A stretch of 64,000 bases of DNA from Akebia trifoliata (Eukaryota; Streptophyta; Magnoliopsida; Ranunculales; Lardizabalaceae), in assembly GCA_017979445.1 (NCBI GenBank), contig CM030711.1, forward strand, positions 41,401,560 to 41,465,559, read 5' to 3'. The notes under the pieces are model-generated. The model was not told the origin of the DNA. It made no database searches and was given only the letters and a program-made list of their open reading frames with translations. Within the stretch, counting starts at the first letter, position 1; each line of letters starts with the position of its first letter. Both the position numbers and the translations under genes were made by a program. Shown here one piece after another: positions 25,206-36,800 of the stretch.

Positions 25206-25535
25206 GTTGACGGTCAATATAACTTATGGTTCGCCTAGTTTTGCCTTTGGTAGAGGTAAGGTATAACATGCCCAAGCTGGTAGAAGGGCAGAATCAGACA
25301 AAAACATAAAACTACTATCGTGATGCCAAGTGGACCAATGCATGTTTGGGACTATCATCTCTAATAGAGTAGTTCAACACAGAATCAATGAGTCGCTTTC
25401 GTACAAGAGAGGTGTTCGATAGGAAGAATCGCACACGTCATAATACCACCAATGAGGTGACATCAAATCATGGTGGGACCCATTTAGGCTCTGGTTCCTA
25501 ATCTTTTGTCGTGATTCAAATTTCAAACGAAGGAA

Positions 25536-25903
25536 GCGTTTGTTTGGGATTCTTAGATTTTTAATTTTGATTGTTAAAATCAGATTAGATTCTGATTTTA
25601 GATTGTTACAATCAATTTTGAAAATTAATTTCCAAAATCTATAATCTCTTTGGCTACAAGGATCCTTTAAACCGATTTCTGATTCTAAAAATTATAATCT
25701 CGTTTTAGCGTTAAAAACATAAAAAGGGAAAAGGAAAAGATTTAATAAATGCAAGAAATTAATATTCTCCCACTATTTTGTTTTAATGGATTCCTAATCA
25801 CGAAAGCAATCATTTTCATAATCCAAAGAACTAAACATCATTTCAGATTCTAGGATTGGGTTATGGACAAGATTTGATATTTAGAATCCAAACCCAATGG
25901 CCA
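25536..25903. mobile_element. TIR element related to 43161-43908
   Basis: Left 'gtttgtttgggattcttagat' pairs with right 'atttagaatccaaacccaatg', and the interior is built from inverted 'aatcagattagattctgatttt' words. The 'TTTGG-GATTC' ends resemble those of the element at 43161. No clear target duplication. Confidence 0.5.
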
Positions 25904-26103
25904 AAATGATAGGAGCCCACATTTCCTTTCAACCATCTATTATTACCATTTTAATGGGAGAATCTAGCCTCATACGTGGAGAGATTTTTTTTTTCTTTAA
26001 CCTCTTATTTTACTAATAAAACACCCACTTTTTCCAATTTTTTACCCTCCCCCCCTTGTCAAATATAGACAAAAGACTCACGATAAATTAATTTTTAAAA
26101 AAA

Positions 26104-26178
26104 TGGCATGCGCATAGAACCATAGATTTTTTCCTCGAGATATATTAGGAAAAAATCTATGGTTTTGTGCACATTCCG
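26104..26178. mobile_element. short fold-back MITE (CATAGATTTTTTCC core)
   Basis: Arms 26113-26134 and 26148-26169 are perfect inverted copies (catagaaccatagatttttt / aaaaaatctatggttttgtg), separated by 'tcgagatatatta'. The core matches the element at 7702-7816. Confidence 0.6.
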
Positions 26179-26209
26179 CATCAGTTGAGTATCCCACCCC
26201 CCGTTAAGT

Positions 26210-27090
26210 CTATTCTTAATAGTAAAGTCAAGTCTTTATGCATGTTGGTCATCAAAACCCTTATAGAGAAACCAAACAAGCTTTAGATAAACTTAAGAGC
26301 TCGCTTTGATTATTAAACTGTCTTACGAGTTACAACTCATATATTATGTATTTTTTTTTTTTTTAAGAAAATATTCAAGAAATGAATAATCTCATCCTTC
26401 ACAGCCATATACCAGTTAGATTTATCTATTATCACTGCCCCCATCAACTAATCTTATTCTTGGATCTTGTTCATGATATAAAGAAATGATCAATAAATAT
26501 CACTTTGGATTCTCAAATGGCTCTCAATTTAAGTACTCTTAATTGGTAAGACAATTTTTTATTAATAAAATTAGACTATAATCCTCCAAATCAAGATCAA
26601 GTATGCCTCTTATTAACATTCTAGGCGATCTAACTCCTTTGTGGATGGACATTCCTCAAAGTTGAAGGGGAGAGATGATAGTAAGATGAAAAATGATGGG
26701 TGTGCTGTTTTTCCATTTCCTTTTGTTATAAAATTCGTCAATTGGGTTCCTACTTAAGTACAAAAATCTCTTCAAGATCTAAAGAATCTGATTTTTAGGG
26801 TAAGATAATAGTGATCCACAAAGAAATCAAAAGTTATTTTAGTCCTCACAATTTATCCCATTGTTCCTCCTACTTTTTCATAACACCCCATTTGTTCTAC
26901 GTACATAACTAGAAGGGGGTAAAAAAAAATTGTAGGGGTATTGTTAAAATTTTTGAAGTAAAAATAGTAAAAGAGGAAAAATAATAAAATGGATAAAATA
27001 TGGGTAAAAGAGTAAATGTAACAAAGTTAGAAGGGTGAAGAGTAAAAAAAATAAAGTGAATCCCACAAACTATAACTTGATAGGAGGTTT
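26210..27090. other. intergenic DNA, nothing recognised
   Basis: AT-rich, no convincing frame, RNA gene or repeat boundary seen. Confidence 0.5.
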
Positions 27091-27094
27091 ATCC

Positions 27095-27595
27095 CTAGAA
27101 CTTAAAATGGGTTAGATACAATTTGGATATGAGTATGTCATATTCATATCCAAATTTTTTATTCGAATTTATATCCGGATCCTAATAGTTAAAATCATAT
27201 CTGAACCATTTTACTTTCATCAAATCTATATATAGATCCGATCGAATTAATTAATTCAGGTTAGATAATGTCAAACCATTGAAGGTTATTTCAAATAAAA
27301 TTATTAAAATGTAGTCAAATGGTAACTTCAACTCAAGATCTCCCTATTTTGAAAAGAGGTCTTCACCACTACATCCAACTATTATTAGTTGATGGAAAAT
27401 AACTTGAAAAATATAAAAATACAACTTACAAAGTAATATATCATTTGGATCTTGTCGAATATAAGAATGGATCTATATTCGACTTGAATCAAGGGACATC
27501 AACCCATATCCGAACCTTATATTAATTCAAATATACTTGATGGAATCAAACCCGTTATATTTCAGATAAAATTTGTCCCATTTTAAATCTTATTT
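27095..27595 (-). mobile_element. TIR element (CTTAAAATGGG ends) with tRNA-like insert
   Basis: CTTAAAATGGGTTAGAT on the left and TCCCATTTTAAATCT on the right are imperfect inverted repeats. The interior is rich in 'gatccgga/atccgaac' words. A related region at 51940-52525 is in the opposite orientation. Both carry a short segment ending 'atcttgagtt(c/g)aa' that resembles a polymerase III B box (here near 27315-27365, minus strand), suggesting an embedded SINE. Confidence 0.4.
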
Positions 27596-27599
27596 ATCC

Positions 27600-28600
27600 C
27601 ATGAAATTGTAATTGATGGTTGGTTTATCCCTTGCACAACTATAGCAAGGTGGGCTTACTATTGTGTTTTATTATATAGATTTTATTAATTAACATATTT
27701 AAAATTTTAAAAAAATGGTGTAGCAATATAAGCTCTCCCTCGCTTATAAAGTAAGCAATTGCCTATTATGATTTTTTGCAAAGTCACTTACTTTTGCTTT
27801 TGCCCACTTAATTGAGATCATTCACATTTTAATAATGGCCTTTTTAATATTTATTTAACTTTACTTATCCTTTCTTCCATAGTTTTAGCATTAATATATT
27901 TTGATGGGATATTTAAGTACTAAATACCATACACATATATACTTATATAATACACCGCAATGCCCGATCCCTCCTTTAAATATTCTCTTGCCAAGTGTCA
28001 TTCATGATTTAATAATATAACAAATGATGTCGATCATGCTAATATCACGAGGAAACAATTCTATTAATGTTTTGGTTCAACCAATGATCTCTATCCTATC
28101 TAAGCATTTTTTTTTTTTTTTTGGGTTGGAAAAAGATCGAATGGGTACAAATCATCAATCAGACTCATCCTTTCATTATGAAGAAGTGGGCCATATGATC
28201 ATGAGATCAATGGGCCTAAAAACTCGACACATGGCAATTTAGGGCATGTTTGATTTTTTTAACAGAGTCTTGGAGGCCTAGGGAACAATGTAAGAATAGA
28301 TGTGCACCATACCATGTTAAATTAATTTGGTTTTTAAATTATTTTCATTAAAAAAAATATTTCCTAGAGTAATCATAAAAAGTTCATGTAGTGGGCATTA
28401 AGGTATAAATATATTACCTTTTTAGAAAGAAAGGCAAGAAAAAGATGAAAACTGCATCAGTGGTGGGGCCATTATGTAAAGATGTGGGAGGCTTGGTTAT
28501 TTATTTATTAATTATTTTTTTCTTTTCCCTTGTTTATCTCCCACCCCACCCCACCAGTTGCTCTCCCTTCCCTTTTTTTTTTTTTTTTTTTTAATGTATT
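27600..28600. other. intergenic DNA with poly(T) runs
   Basis: AT-rich with T runs near 28108-28122 and 28572-28592. No gene-like sequence recognised; short open frames have no coding features. Confidence 0.5.
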
Positions 28601-28606
28601 ATTTTG

Positions 28607-28821
28607 AGGATCCCGTGACTCCTTAGAATGACTCATGAAAAAAAACACATGATCTCAATCCTTTAAATGCAAAATCCAATGATTGAGATTTATCTTTGGG
28701 ATAATTATCTTTGAAATTTGTGTTATCAAGATACTCATAAATCTTAACCGTTGGATTTTGTGTTTAAAGGGTTAAGATCATGTATTTTTTTCATGAGTCA
28801 TTCTTAGGAGTCAACATATTC
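28607..28821. mobile_element. fold-back MITE
   Basis: Arms of about 80-95 bp: 'gactccttagaatgactcatg' at 28617 pairs with 'catgagtcattcttaggagtc' ending 28812, followed inward by 'aatcctttaaatgcaaaatcca' pairing with 'tggattttgtgtttaaaggg'. Near-complete hairpin with a small loop. Non-coding. Confidence 0.65.
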
Positions 28822-28995
28822 CAACCCTTATTTTTATTACATTTGATTTGCAAGATTTATGATTATTATCATTATTAATGGGACAAGTGGTGAAGAATTT
28901 TTTTATGCCAAATTTTACTTCTATATACCAAATTCAACAACTTGGTCCTCCATGATTCTAAGATTAGCAACCAAAAAAAATATATAAATGAAAAA

Positions 28996-29215
28996 GAGTC
29001 TTGATAATCTGACTCCCCCATGTGGCATACTCAGAATACTCTCCTGACATGGCATGTGTTAGAATCATAGATTTTATGCCTCGGAGTACACATCTATATA
29101 AAATCTATGGGATGTGCAGATGTGTATCCTGAGGCATAAAATCTATGATTCTAACACATGTCACATTAAGAGAGTATTTCAAGTATGTCACGTGGGGGAG
29201 TCAGAAAATCATTAC
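28996..29215. mobile_element. fold-back MITE
   Basis: Long hairpin: 'ctgactcccccatgtggca' on the left pairs with 'tgtcacgtgggggagtcag' on the right; further in, 'tgtgttagaatcatagattt' pairs with 'aaatctatgattctaacaca' and 'cctcggagtacacatct' with 'agatgtgtatcctgagg'. The loop is only about 24 bp. Shares the CATAGATTTT core word with other fold-back elements here. Confidence 0.7.
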
Positions 29216-29727
29216 TCCTGGAAAAAAGAAAAAAAAAAAAAGCAAGCAATAATATAGACATTTAGTTGAGGGCAAAGTGGATTGCGATAGGCGCATTTTG
29301 GTTTCAATGCTTTGTGGCATAAAATGACAAATGGACACTAAGTCAAGTCTTGAAAATGCCATATAGGTAGCTTGCAAAGTAGACTAATTAGGTCAAGTCA
29401 AGTGACACACTACAACATGTACATCAAATAATGAGCTAACATTACATGTTTGCCTAGTCAATATACTTCCCCTTCAAATGCATGGTACCACATACATTAC
29501 GCCAAATAATAGGTCATATGGCATTTCAGGGAGGGTGCCATGCATGTACAACAACCTTTCATGTTTCTGTTCCTCTAACTCAATTAGTGTGCTTGGCTCT
29601 TGACAGAATTAAGGTATAGTTCTTTAGTCTAGGGAGAAGACTTGTCTTGGACACCTCCAACATTGCTAAGGTCGACAATTCACTATCGGACAAGGGAGCT
29701 TAAACAGAAAAAACTTTGAATCAGACA

Positions 29728-29887
29728 TCCCGCTTCAAAATTTTGAAGGAACCCCCTTCCTTGGATTACATGTGGCATTTAAAAGGATGTATCTCAAATA
29801 TTTATGAAAAAGTAGGGATGTAGATTAAATATAAAAAGTCATGTGCCATAATGCGAAGAGGTTCCTTCAAAATTTTGAAGCGGGCTG
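29728..29887. mobile_element. small TIR/fold-back element
   Basis: 'cccgcttcaaaattttgaag' followed by 'gaacc' on the left pairs with 'ggttcc' plus 'ttcaaaattttgaagcggg' on the right; the ttcaaaattttgaa word is itself palindromic. Inner 'catgtggcattt' pairs loosely with 'catgtgccataa'. Confidence 0.55.
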
Positions 29888-30779
29888 CCCGCTTCAACGT
29901 AGGAATCAGCCTAAACAGGGTTCTATATGGAGAAGTCAACAAGATGTCACTAAATAGTTGTCTATGTTGATTCCAATGAGACTAATCCAATCAACTGAGG
30001 GCATCATTGTTAGTGCAGTTGCCCCCCTCAACTCTTTGAGTAATTAAGCTAATCCTTTGGTTTATATAAATATTTGAAACACCCTCTTATTTCAAAATTG
30101 ATGGTGTGGCCCTCGGTGATCTTGTTGCCCCTCCATGGTGAATATTGGTGATACCCCTTAGTATTTTTCAAATGATGATATGCCCCTTTTGACCGTGTTG
30201 CCCTCTCTCCCCAATTTTAGATACCCCTCTACATTTTATGATATTTGAGATAATTCCTTTTGTTTTCGAACGGATGACATTCCCCCTCTAACCTATGGTA
30301 AAAAAAAAAAGGATCAGATACGGTAATTGTTTGGTGGGTTTTCAATTGGGTTAATTTGGATAAATTCGTTACAAAAAATTGAAAATTTTGGGGAATATAC
30401 CAAAGAAGTTTTTGGTATTCTAAAAAAAAAAAAAACCATCCATAAAAATTTTATCTTCTTCTTGAGATTTGAATGTTGAAAAAAAAAATTACATTGAAGG
30501 ATAAAAATGTTATCATCTTTCACAATTAATTGATAAATCACCGATTAATTTTTTGATATGTCAACTTAATCAATTAATCCATTATTTGAAGCGTTCTATT
30601 TCTGGAAAAAAAAAATATTGGAAAACTTTGTGACTACATCTGCTCCACCGCCCCACCCCTATATAACTATTTTTTAGTATAAAAATAAAATTTTTGGGTT
30701 ATTTAGACATCCCTCTATATTTTTGGTGAATATTCAAGGTACAATTTGCTTTCAACTAATAACATGGCCTATTTAACTT

Positions 30780-31159
30780 GGGAAATGTTCAACACCCTAA
30801 GCTTTACCCTACACTTTAACAAACGTGTTTTGTCCTACATGGGTTAGAAGTTTTGGAATGGGCTGATTTTTGGTGAGGATGATATCTATGATTAAAAGAT
30901 CATCCTCACCAAAAATCAGCCCATTCTGAAATTTTTAGCCCCATGTTTACAAGTTGAAAAATCGTGGACCGTCCATTTTTTGTAAACCATTTTTTATGGG
31001 ATTAGAAGTTTTGGAATGAGCTGATTTTTGGTGATGATGATCTCCTCACCATAGAGATCATCCTCACCAAAAATCAGCCCATTCCAAAACTTCTAACCCA
31101 TGTAAGACAAAACACGTTTGTTAAAGTGTAGGGTAAAGCTTAGGGTGGGGAACGGACCC
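30780..31159. mobile_element. Mutator-like fold-back MITE with two inner hairpins
   Basis: ATTTAACTT is duplicated exactly at 30771-30779 and 31160-31168, a 9-bp target duplication typical of Mutator-like elements. Outer arms 30793-30884 and 31056-31147 (caccctaagctttaccct ... agggtaaagcttagggtg) are near-perfect inverted copies. Inside each arm the roughly 38-bp word beginning 'gaagttttggaatgggctga' has another inverted partner (30899-30937 and 31002-31039), so four copies alternate in orientation. 380 bp, non-coding. Confidence 0.8.
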
Positions 31160-31179
31160 ATTTAACTTTATTCTTCTTT

Positions 31180-31510
31180 TCTAAACTAACAAAAAATAAT
31201 CAAACTATCATCATTGTCAACTTATAGTCAAACACCTTATTTTTTTCTTATTTAAACAAGTCATCTTCTAGCTCTTCAACCTCTATAGTAAATTAATTTT
31301 AACCTCATTTTCAATCCATTGTTTTAACCTTATTCTTTAGATAAAGTAGATTTATCTTAAGGTTGAAGATTAGAGTAAAAATATTTTCCTAAGAAATTAA
31401 AGATAACTGATTTTGAAAAGAGAAATTAAATGGTTTTTTTTATTCAAGGTGAAAACGAGGGTATTGAGATCATTTTTCATTAATCTATTAGAGAAGACCA
31501 AAGTTTAGGG
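31180..31510. mobile_element. relic of repeat family X
   Basis: Shares with 3562-4306 the layout 'cttcaacctct' ... 'gatgaaaacgagggtattgag' ... 'agaccaaagtttaggggacatgtagg'. Diverged and without sharp ends. Confidence 0.35.
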
Positions 31511-31528
31511 GACATGTAGGTGTTTTGG

Positions 31529-32358
31529 TGGGCCAAACCCGAACCCAATGGGTTGAACATGACCTTAGGTAAGGTTTTGGACCCAATTAGCTGTGGTTGG
31601 GACTCAAGGTTGGGCAAAAAAATTTGGCCGACTCAAGCATAGGCATCAAACCCGAACCTAACATGATTATAACTTGAAAATATTTTAAACATCTTTGTTT
31701 CTTTCTTATTTACATTTCACATTTCAAACTTCAGTTAATCATCATCTTCTCATTGTTTACATTTACTTATAATTTCAAATATGTGAAATCTTCAATATAT
31801 TTTTAGGATAAATAATTAAAATTTTATATTCTTTTACCTACCACACTCATAAGTCATTATCACTACTAAAATATATCTTTATTATTATGATGAGAGAAGG
31901 CGAAGTAGATGTGCTTCCGACACCAAAATTTGAGTGGTCATAAATGCCCTCACTTTTATATTAATTTAAATTTAATACAATCAGGGCCATTTTAGTATAT
32001 AAAAGAACGAAAGAAAATTGAAATGTGCGGCCTACATTCATGCTGTTTAGTATTCAAAATTACAAAAGTATGACTATGCAATCTTTAAAAACTCTTTATT
32101 CATTATTTTAGAGTACAAATAAGCTCTTTTAATATGTGCTCGTGTGTGTGTGTGTGTTTGTGGGTGTGTTTGCACATGCCACATTCTAGTAGTATTAATG
32201 AAGAATGAACCAAACCGATCAACCCATTGGTTGGCCTGAGTATAGGATTTAATGCCCGAGACCAAGTTGAGGATGGACACGGGGTGGTGTTTGTCAAGTG
32301 TGGGTTGGGCAGAGGTTGATTCCAAACCCGACCCAACCTGCCCAAGTTGCAGCTCTAT
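31529..32358. mobile_element. probable hAT-like relic (gggttg-rich ends)
   Basis: The right end reads 'cctgcccaagttgcagctcta', nearly the same as the right end of the element at 39926-42843. The left end (tgggccaaacccgaaccca, 31530) has matching composition but no clean inverted partner. A (GT)n run lies at 32142-32157. Non-coding. Confidence 0.35.
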
Positions 32359-32359
32359 A

Positions 32360-33140
32360 GTTAATGTTCTTAAATTGATGATATTGCTCTCTTGACTTGG
32401 GTTGTCTCTGATAGACTAATTATGAATAATAAATAACTTAAATGTCATTTTCTTCAACCTCTAACGTTAAATCCTTAACTAATGAGGAGGGGATCCAATC
32501 TCTAAGAGATGAGAAGATCTCTTTAGGAGTAGAGTTATCTCATATCTTCAACTATCTAAATCTCTTGCCTCTTATGCCACTATCTATTTTTATTATTCAT
32601 CGACAACAACGACCCAACAATTATTGTCTCAGTTTAGGTGGAATTTAGAGACAACTCACCCAATTCCACATCTAACATGTACGTCCATATAAACATTGGA
32701 TTATCCACTCTCTTAGATATGGAGATTTTGTTGTAAGGTTGATAGTTAATATTATTTATTGGATTTTATTGAGTGTGAGATTTGAACTCAAGAATTTATT
32801 TTCTCTTGAGTGTGGTTGATATAAGATTTTTTCATTTTTGGTGAAACCTTATTTAAGAGAAAATTTGTCTTATTTGTGATAATTGAAAAGTCAAAGATTC
32901 TTTAATTTTCTTTCTTTTGAGAGTTGTAGAAATAATTCTTTAAACATTTAGGCAGTATTCGTTTAAGCTTCAAGAGTCTTTTTTTTCTTTTAAGTCAAAA
33001 AAGTCAAATAAATTATGTTTGATTGGACTTTTTTTTGCTCCCGCGGATTTCAATTGAAGTCCAAAAGTCATTCCTAAAAGAAGTTGTCCAATAAGGATTT
33101 CTTCAAATGACTTTTACAGAAAGTCAAAAATGTAAAATGG
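32360..33140. other. intergenic DNA, nothing recognised
   Basis: No gene or repeat boundary seen. The last ~190 bp (from 32950, 'gcagtattcgtttaagctt') may be the left part of a larger element whose right part, near 33870-33955, also has 'agctttt...aagct' words. Confidence 0.4.
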
Positions 33141-33147
33141 CTCAAAT

Positions 33148-33530
33148 ATAGTTACCAAAATACGTTTCATCTTTAATTAAATTTCCAACCAAACTTAACA
33201 TTAAAAAATGAAATGAGATTACTAAAATACCCTTCATCTTTAATCAAATTTTCAACCAAACTTAACCTTAAAATTTTTTTAAAAAAAATCATCAAAATAC
33301 CCTTCACCTTTACCAATTACCAAATACCTTCATCTTTAATCAAATTTAAAATCAAACTTAACCTTAAAAAATAAAAGGGAATTACTAAAATACCTTTCAT
33401 CTTTAATCAAAATTTTAACCAAACTTAACCTTAAAAAATAAAAGAAAATTATCAAAATACCCTCCATTTTTATCAAAATACCTTTCTTCTTCCAAAATAT
33501 CCTTCATCTTTACTATCAAGACCAAAAAAA
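33148..33530. repeat. degenerate minisatellite
   Basis: Four to five diverged units of about 70-80 bp share the order 'aaaatacc(c/t)ttcatctttaat' - 'caaattttcaaccaaactta' - 'accttaaaaaataaaa'. Units are at about 33160, 33222, 33325, 33385 and 33450; later units are partial. Confidence 0.6.
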
Positions 33531-33954
33531 ATTCATCATCACTACTTTATTACCAAAATACCCTTCATTTTTATGTGGATGTTAGATTGTGTATTATGCA
33601 TGTATTTTCTTTATCATATGTTTATTTTTAAAATGAAATGCTGTCAAAATTTTGATAGAATTATAAAATTTATAAATTTATTTAAATTGAAAATATTTAT
33701 TTTTATAATCTTTTAATATAAATTTATTATTATTATATATATATCATTCTTTATGCATTATCAACATTAAGGGTATTCTAATCATTTTACTAGAATCCAA
33801 CAATAAAAAGCTATTAAATAAACATTAATTTCTGGCTTATGTGCTTCTGTAACGAACAAGTTTCTGTTGAATGTAGCTTTTCAAGCTCTGGATTTCTACT
33901 TATTCCATAAGCTACCTTCTAGAACTTGAGTTGGCTTATGTAAAGAACATACCC

Positions 33955-34335
33955 TTAGTCTCACATCAGGTAAATATAAGACTTGTGCTCAACTTATAAA
34001 TGTTCTCACTCTCATACTTGTTTGAGTGTGAGAGAAAAAGGGACTGGGCCTCGCGCGCACATAGGGGCCTAAGGTACCATGGGACTGCAGGTCATTGTGT
34101 TTAGGGTCACTCCGTCAAAAACTCCCAGTACGCGTGTACGCATACGATGGGCGCACAGGGGATGCAAATCTCAAATTTAAGCCTCATTGCTCAACGTACA
34201 CCAACTGATTCAATTAAGTTCGTCGAAGGTGTGTTATTTTCGAGTGCACGATTAACAGACTTGGAACTGTTGAATCTCAAAAATCGATTGCCGACCGACT
34301 GTACTGTTGATATCATCCTAAGGGGGTGAAATTGA
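33955..34335 (+). repeat. possible solo-LTR or retroelement remnant
   Basis: The base composition changes from AT-rich to balanced here ('gggcctcgcgcgcacatagg', 'tacgcgtgtacgcatacga'). The left part ('tctcacatcaggtaaatata' then 'cttataaatgttctcactctc' and 'gagtgtgagag') resembles LTR ends of plant retrotransposons. No TG/CA boundary pair or target duplication could be fixed, and the 60-codon frame at 34147-34329 matches nothing I know. Confidence 0.3.
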
Positions 34336-35611
34336 TTTTAAGGGCAACGGCTTTTCCATAACTTTGTCACTCAATCAAGTCGATAAATTCATTCCAACTA
34401 TTCTTATTATCAGATTTAATATAACCTTTTTTTTCTAATTCAGATTTATACATTAGGTTCAACAAAATTCTCATACTATATTTATTTATGATAAAAATAA
34501 GTTTACTAGTTTAACTTGAAAATGAAAACATAAGCCTAATAAATTTTCACGTTTATTATATATACTATGAGCTTATGTTCGAAGTAATGTATTGTTGGAT
34601 TAGAACACAAATTACAAATGTCTAGAAAATTTATGTTGCTTTTTTCTTGAAACAATCCATGTTGATGTAATGAAAGTGAAGAACCCACAACAATGTTAGA
34701 ACACCTCAAATAAGTTATGCTATTACTTAAGCAACTCATGCATTACCCACTCACGACACCCCGACATACCCACACCAATCTTTAATAATAATAATAAATA
34801 AATAAATAACTATTTTGCCCAACACGACTTTAATGAGAACTTCACGATATTAGATTTTTTTTTTTTTTTTCTCTTTTTTGAGGTTATGAGATTAGATGTT
34901 GCTTAGGAATAAAATGCCAAAAATGACATCTATGGTTAAAGGGTTTGGCTCACCACTCTAAGGTGAATCTCATTGTAACACTAAAGATTAGGAGTCTGAG
35001 GGGAAGGATGTCAGATCAGATTAGGTTCATTGCCCTTGGCACTATTATGTATATCAATCTTGGTTCGAATGCCAATTAACCCACAATTAGACCCAATTGT
35101 ACTAGAGAAATTAGACATTGCACTTGTTTCACATGTAATTCATTTTCCTTCCTTTACACTTGCACTTGTTGCCCCCAACCCTTTTCAAAACACACCCCCA
35201 ATCAGTAACAAATCACCGCAGCAACTTGCTACCTATATGTTTTTTAATGGGTTCGATAAGAAGTCACCAAATGGGTGCTTTTTGAGAACACATTGGGGGC
35301 AGTGAGTGTCATGAGTCCCACCTTTTAATACAGCTCAAATCTAACAAGATTCCAGAAATATGAAGTCATATAAATTCAACAATAAATCAAATAATACGAG
35401 GTCCAAATTAAAGAACAATCCCATATGATTTTGCAATAAAGCTCCTTAGAAATAAGATAATTCATTAATCTCGAGATACATTCATTGTGAACCTAGAATC
35501 CCTAGAACTTAAAAAAGGTTGAGTTCTCTATAGTGAGGCTCTCTAATTTTTACTAGGAAGATTGTCCTTCTAATCGTGAGAGAAATGGTAGTGAGGTTAT
35601 ATATATGGTCC
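34336..35611. other. intergenic DNA, nothing recognised
   Basis: AT-rich, with an (AAT/AAAT)n run near 34785-34808 and a T run at 34856-34870. Short frames show no domain. Confidence 0.5.
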
Positions 35612-35800
35612 CAATAACTTTAAGGAGTTGGCTTAATGGCAATTTTGGACTAATAAGGTTGTGAGTTCAATATCTAGTATAAGCATTAATTCATCAGGAG
35701 CCACCCGCGAGGACGCTCCCTCACTTAACTGGTGCGTATGATGTGTGGGTATTACACGTGCCCCAGGACTAGTCCTTGGACAAGACCATGGTCTATAGTC
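35612..35800 (+). mobile_element. tRNA-derived SINE-like sequence
   Basis: TTGGCTTAATGGC at 35628-35640 resembles an A box and GTTCAATATC at 35665-35674 fits the B-box core (GWTCRANNC), with tRNA-like spacing. The GC-richer body that follows (accctcacttaactggtgcg-type, to 'ggactagtccttgg') is unlike its surroundings. Ends approximate. Confidence 0.45.
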
Positions 35801-36484
35801 TAGGAAGTAGTTGGGAGTTAAGAATCAAGAATTTAATTGAATCAAATGAGAGACAAAAGTCACATAAAGGTATTATATGACTCATTGATCGTAACTGACA
35901 TCCCACCAACTGGTGAATGGTCCTTAATTTGATTTGATTAAGGTGTGGATGACTCATACAACAGGGATATTTTTAATTATGTAATCAAAATATTATAATG
36001 AATTAACTTCAAAATCTCAGGGTTGTAGTTGATATATAAACCCATCAAAATTGTGTGTATAATTTGTTGTTATAGCTGACACGATTGATTAATTCATTGT
36101 GTGTGGCGTTGTATGATTTAATTGTGATTCTTGATGTGAAGGATCTCGAGTTATTGATGGCTAACCAGATTTTTCCTCGAACAATAAATCATTGACATTT
36201 TCAAAAATACTTTCAAATATAAATCGGTCTTCGACATTAAAAAAAAGTTAGGAGACTTCAAAGCAAACTGACTTGGAGCCTTCAAACAAAATCAGCACGC
36301 GTTCCATTTTAATCGGGGGAGTTTGTAATTGCTCAGTTTCGAATGATCACAACCATTGGTTTATGGATTTGAACATATAATAAACATTAGAACAAGATGA
36401 TTGGTCTCTTAGCTTCAATAATTGGGCTCAGTGCATGAGAGTAGAACACGAGACGTTTGCAACCTCAACCATTCAAACACATCG

Positions 36485-36800
36485 GGCTGTGTGCACGTCT
36501 AGATTAAGAGCCCTAGGTGTTTCAAACTCCAACAAAAACATAATCACGTAGACACCTTACCTGTATTATAGGAACGGGACACCGTATTAGTTCCTGAATC
36601 TTTATGAGTCGCAATCCAAAGGTATCCCATTCCTATAACAATATTAGGTATTTATGTGGTGCATTTTCATTAAAGTTCAAGCACATCAGGCTACGTGCAC
36701 GGCTAGATTAAGAGTCTAGGTGTTTTAAACTCCAACAAAAATGTGTCATGTGGACACCTTACCTATAATATGGAAGGGACGTCATTTTGGATCCTAACTC
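36485..36800 (+). repeat. direct duplication of a ~115-bp segment
   Basis: 'gtgcacgtctagattaagag ... caccttacctgtattatagg' near 36490-36575 is repeated as 'gtgcacggctagattaagag ... caccttacctataatatgga' near 36695-36775. The two copies are diverged and about 200 bp apart. Function not apparent. Confidence 0.55.

Noticed and set aside
32074..32345. Two overlapping minus-strand frames of about 80 codons
   Set aside because: Driven by a (GT)n run and by hAT-relic 'gggttggg' words.
34147..34329. 60-codon frame in a balanced-composition patch
   Set aside because: No recognisable domain and lies within a probable retroelement remnant.
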